From assembly GCF_004327985.1 (NCBI RefSeq), contig NZ_SJDL01000003.1, positions 62,001-126,000 on the forward strand: a stretch of DNA of 64,000 bases, written 5' to 3'. This document shows positions 63,701 through 64,000 of the stretch, one piece after another (positions within the stretch are counted from its first letter, which is position 1; every line of letters starts with the position of its first letter). Both the position numbers and the translations under genes were made by a program. The notes beneath the pieces were generated by a model. It had not been told where the DNA came from and searched no databases. It worked only from the letters and a program-made list of their open reading frames with translations. The stretch comes from Marinobacter halodurans. GTDB lineage: Bacteria; Pseudomonadota; Gammaproteobacteria; Pseudomonadales; Oleiphilaceae.

Positions 63701-64000
63701 TGCGAGCAGCGGATGAAGCCACCAAGGAGGCCAAGCGCCAGGGTAATGGTAAGATCGCCACCTATCGCCTGGATTCGGAGGTGCAGTCGCAACAGGAGCA
63801 GATTGCCGCACGCATTGCCGGCCTGGGCAACCTGGACGACGAACAGGTGCTGCTGCGCTGCCAGAAGATCATCCCGCTGCACCCGGCAGCGCGCATGCCG
63901 ACCCAGTATGAAATCCTGATCAGTATGTACGACGATGCCGGCAACCTGATCACGGCGGCCGAGTTCGTGCGCATGGCCGAGCGCTACAACCGGATGCAGG
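60787..64000 (+). CDS. PilZ-DUF1631-GGDEF-EAL protein (3' truncated by the window)
   Basis: The frame is open from the ATG at 60787 to the window end, so at least 1071 residues are encoded. Residues about 1-100 form a PilZ-like domain (RRASPRRPIKLAAQL with RxxxR-type arginines; IADFCAEGLF has Cys where Ser is usual). Residues about 110-830 are DUF1631 (EDWLTIKVMVTKADTLYRGD, PLGPSLVCEAF). A GGDEF-like domain follows (HDELTGLLARREFERLL), with GGNEF at 914-918 replacing GG(D/E)EF and no RxxD site. The last residues start an EAL domain (LLRCQKIIPL, YEILISMYD). It is likely a c-di-GMP sensor or phosphodiesterase; cyclase activity is doubtful. Two in-frame starts (TTG 60784, ATG 60787) are possible. 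Confidence 0.85.
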   Translation, partial: MERRASPRRPIKLAAQLQATPDQAWPCQIADFCAEGLFIRFSADTDRRVRRALSEQSPEELVVRFRGADGRSSHSLHVRVARMIEGAIGVSFTRSNPDAVNAMLTQCSTHREQERAHLKPPSERVQFVLHQCARTVVQHIEPLMAECLPRMVSALKEAAQHAGSDQQANELMDASGQLAARQRAVWHQMMLALESPLKPERQGMPGSELSLVDKGEFEDWLTIKVMVTKADTLYRGDLLQLRMRLDKLGVTNATGHHNPLGPSLVCEAFHGSLQHLKVSREVEKVCLRIFEQAVLKALGPLYQELNRILIRHGILPDLDLSKYLSDRAPRQDDAQPKPAPPPTPESRPEAGAAAPEGTAGREPAAPGTERSRAGTDSFRSHSQSAQNAFATVRNLLATLSASRLERGDRQPLPFPANARPLSAGEFQRELQGLQRIQAEAPESEPAESLRERVVEQVRASGEVGLDEQQQESLDVVDRFFRSVTDSPRLNDSARRQLRQLEVPVLKVVLRDRAFFDDQASPVRGVMNRLAQLGVKGGRLNPVVQRRVDEMIQRIVTEFEQDTRVFETIQGDLDNLIERQNLVYRRNVERVTAAAEGAQKVSEAKRAVSELLDQRLGGKRVPKAVVSLLNGGWRDLLSLTWIRQGADSPLWQDYLSVLDSLLAYGEDPEANVNLPDLLRVIQDGLASISSNHMPSAQIRDELKAFLVKRGVESSEWVDFPKAETPELAPEDKASERQKRSLQRWIGRAQRLQPGDWLRNQENPKEPFYVRLVWIARESSRFVFVNHQGMRVVELELEPLARQLQQGILVPDGQYERPLVDESIDRMVKQVYDQLSWVSTHDELTGLLARREFERLLEQQLSQPSDTARALVEIDLRQFRLLNDTAGYKRGDDALARVAECLRRHVSEDQPLARLGGNEFAFLCGEDQAERLARGMIEDIEALDLGFDGRHYRVSACAGIAPVLPALVTAERWLRAADEATKEAKRQGNGKIATYRLDSEVQSQQEQIAARIAGLGNLDDEQVLLRCQKIIPLHPAARMPTQYEILISMYDDAGNLITAAEFVRMAERYNRMQ

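Overview
The window is a gene-dense stretch of a GC-rich gammaproteobacterial chromosome. Gene content points to a marine Marinobacter-like or Pseudomonas-related lineage (Pseudomonadales sensu lato). The lineage-typical clusters are phoB-phoR with hpt-ubiC-ubiA and rubredoxin/rubredoxin reductase, hemB-ppk, engB-cytochrome c4-dsbA, rpmB-rpmG-radC-coaBC-dut-algC-argB, and argE-argA. This placement is inferred from gene content and order; no rRNA or tRNA gene was seen, and no insertion sequence, prophage or CRISPR array.

Layout. 1-5.6 kb: end of a DUF938 methyltransferase, ilvD, a NemR-like TetR regulator beside a thioredoxin gene (both preceded by similar inverted repeats), a small membrane protein, PBP7 and a short asparaginase. 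5.6-9 kb: rsuA, a PEP-CTERM exported protein with a sigma-54-type promoter, nudE and mltB. 9-16 kb: a response regulator, phoR-phoB with a Pho box, ubiA-ubiC-hpt, and rubredoxin with its reductase. 16-24.3 kb: tesB, two c-di-GMP enzymes, a flavodoxin and a Pit phosphate transporter. 24.3-30 kb: DUF962, a PanP-type decarboxylase, DUF503, and a tetR/aidB-like operon. 30-34 kb: a small SutA-like protein, a lipase chaperone without a lipase, and a fused membrane/flavin disulfide reductase. 34-44 kb: hemB, ppk-btuF-DUF945, ggt-ferredoxin, coaD, and an aldehyde dehydrogenase divergent from a TetR regulator across a 16-bp perfect palindrome. 44.4-48.4 kb: a candidate ErsA/Spot 42-like sRNA convergent with engB, cytochrome c4, dsbA, a nuclease-family protein, rpmG and rpmB. 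48.5-64 kb: radC, coaBC, dut, a membrane-anchored algC, argB, a PilZ protein, a large unknown exported protein, argE, argA, a lipoprotein aminopeptidase, and a truncated PilZ-DUF1631-GGDEF-EAL protein.

Themes. Phosphate is covered by phoBR, pit and ppk. Five proteins carry c-di-GMP-related domains, some degenerate. Redox and envelope functions are frequent (trxA, dsbA, cytochrome c4, rubredoxin system, PBP7, mltB, lipase foldase). The least ordinary signals are the putative sRNA with an AlgU/RpoE-like promoter next to engB, the GG-N10-GC promoter in front of the PEP-CTERM gene, the NemR-like regulator with matching palindromes at itself and trxA, and the 76-aa SutA-like protein. All functional calls come from reading protein motifs and gene order; no database search was run.
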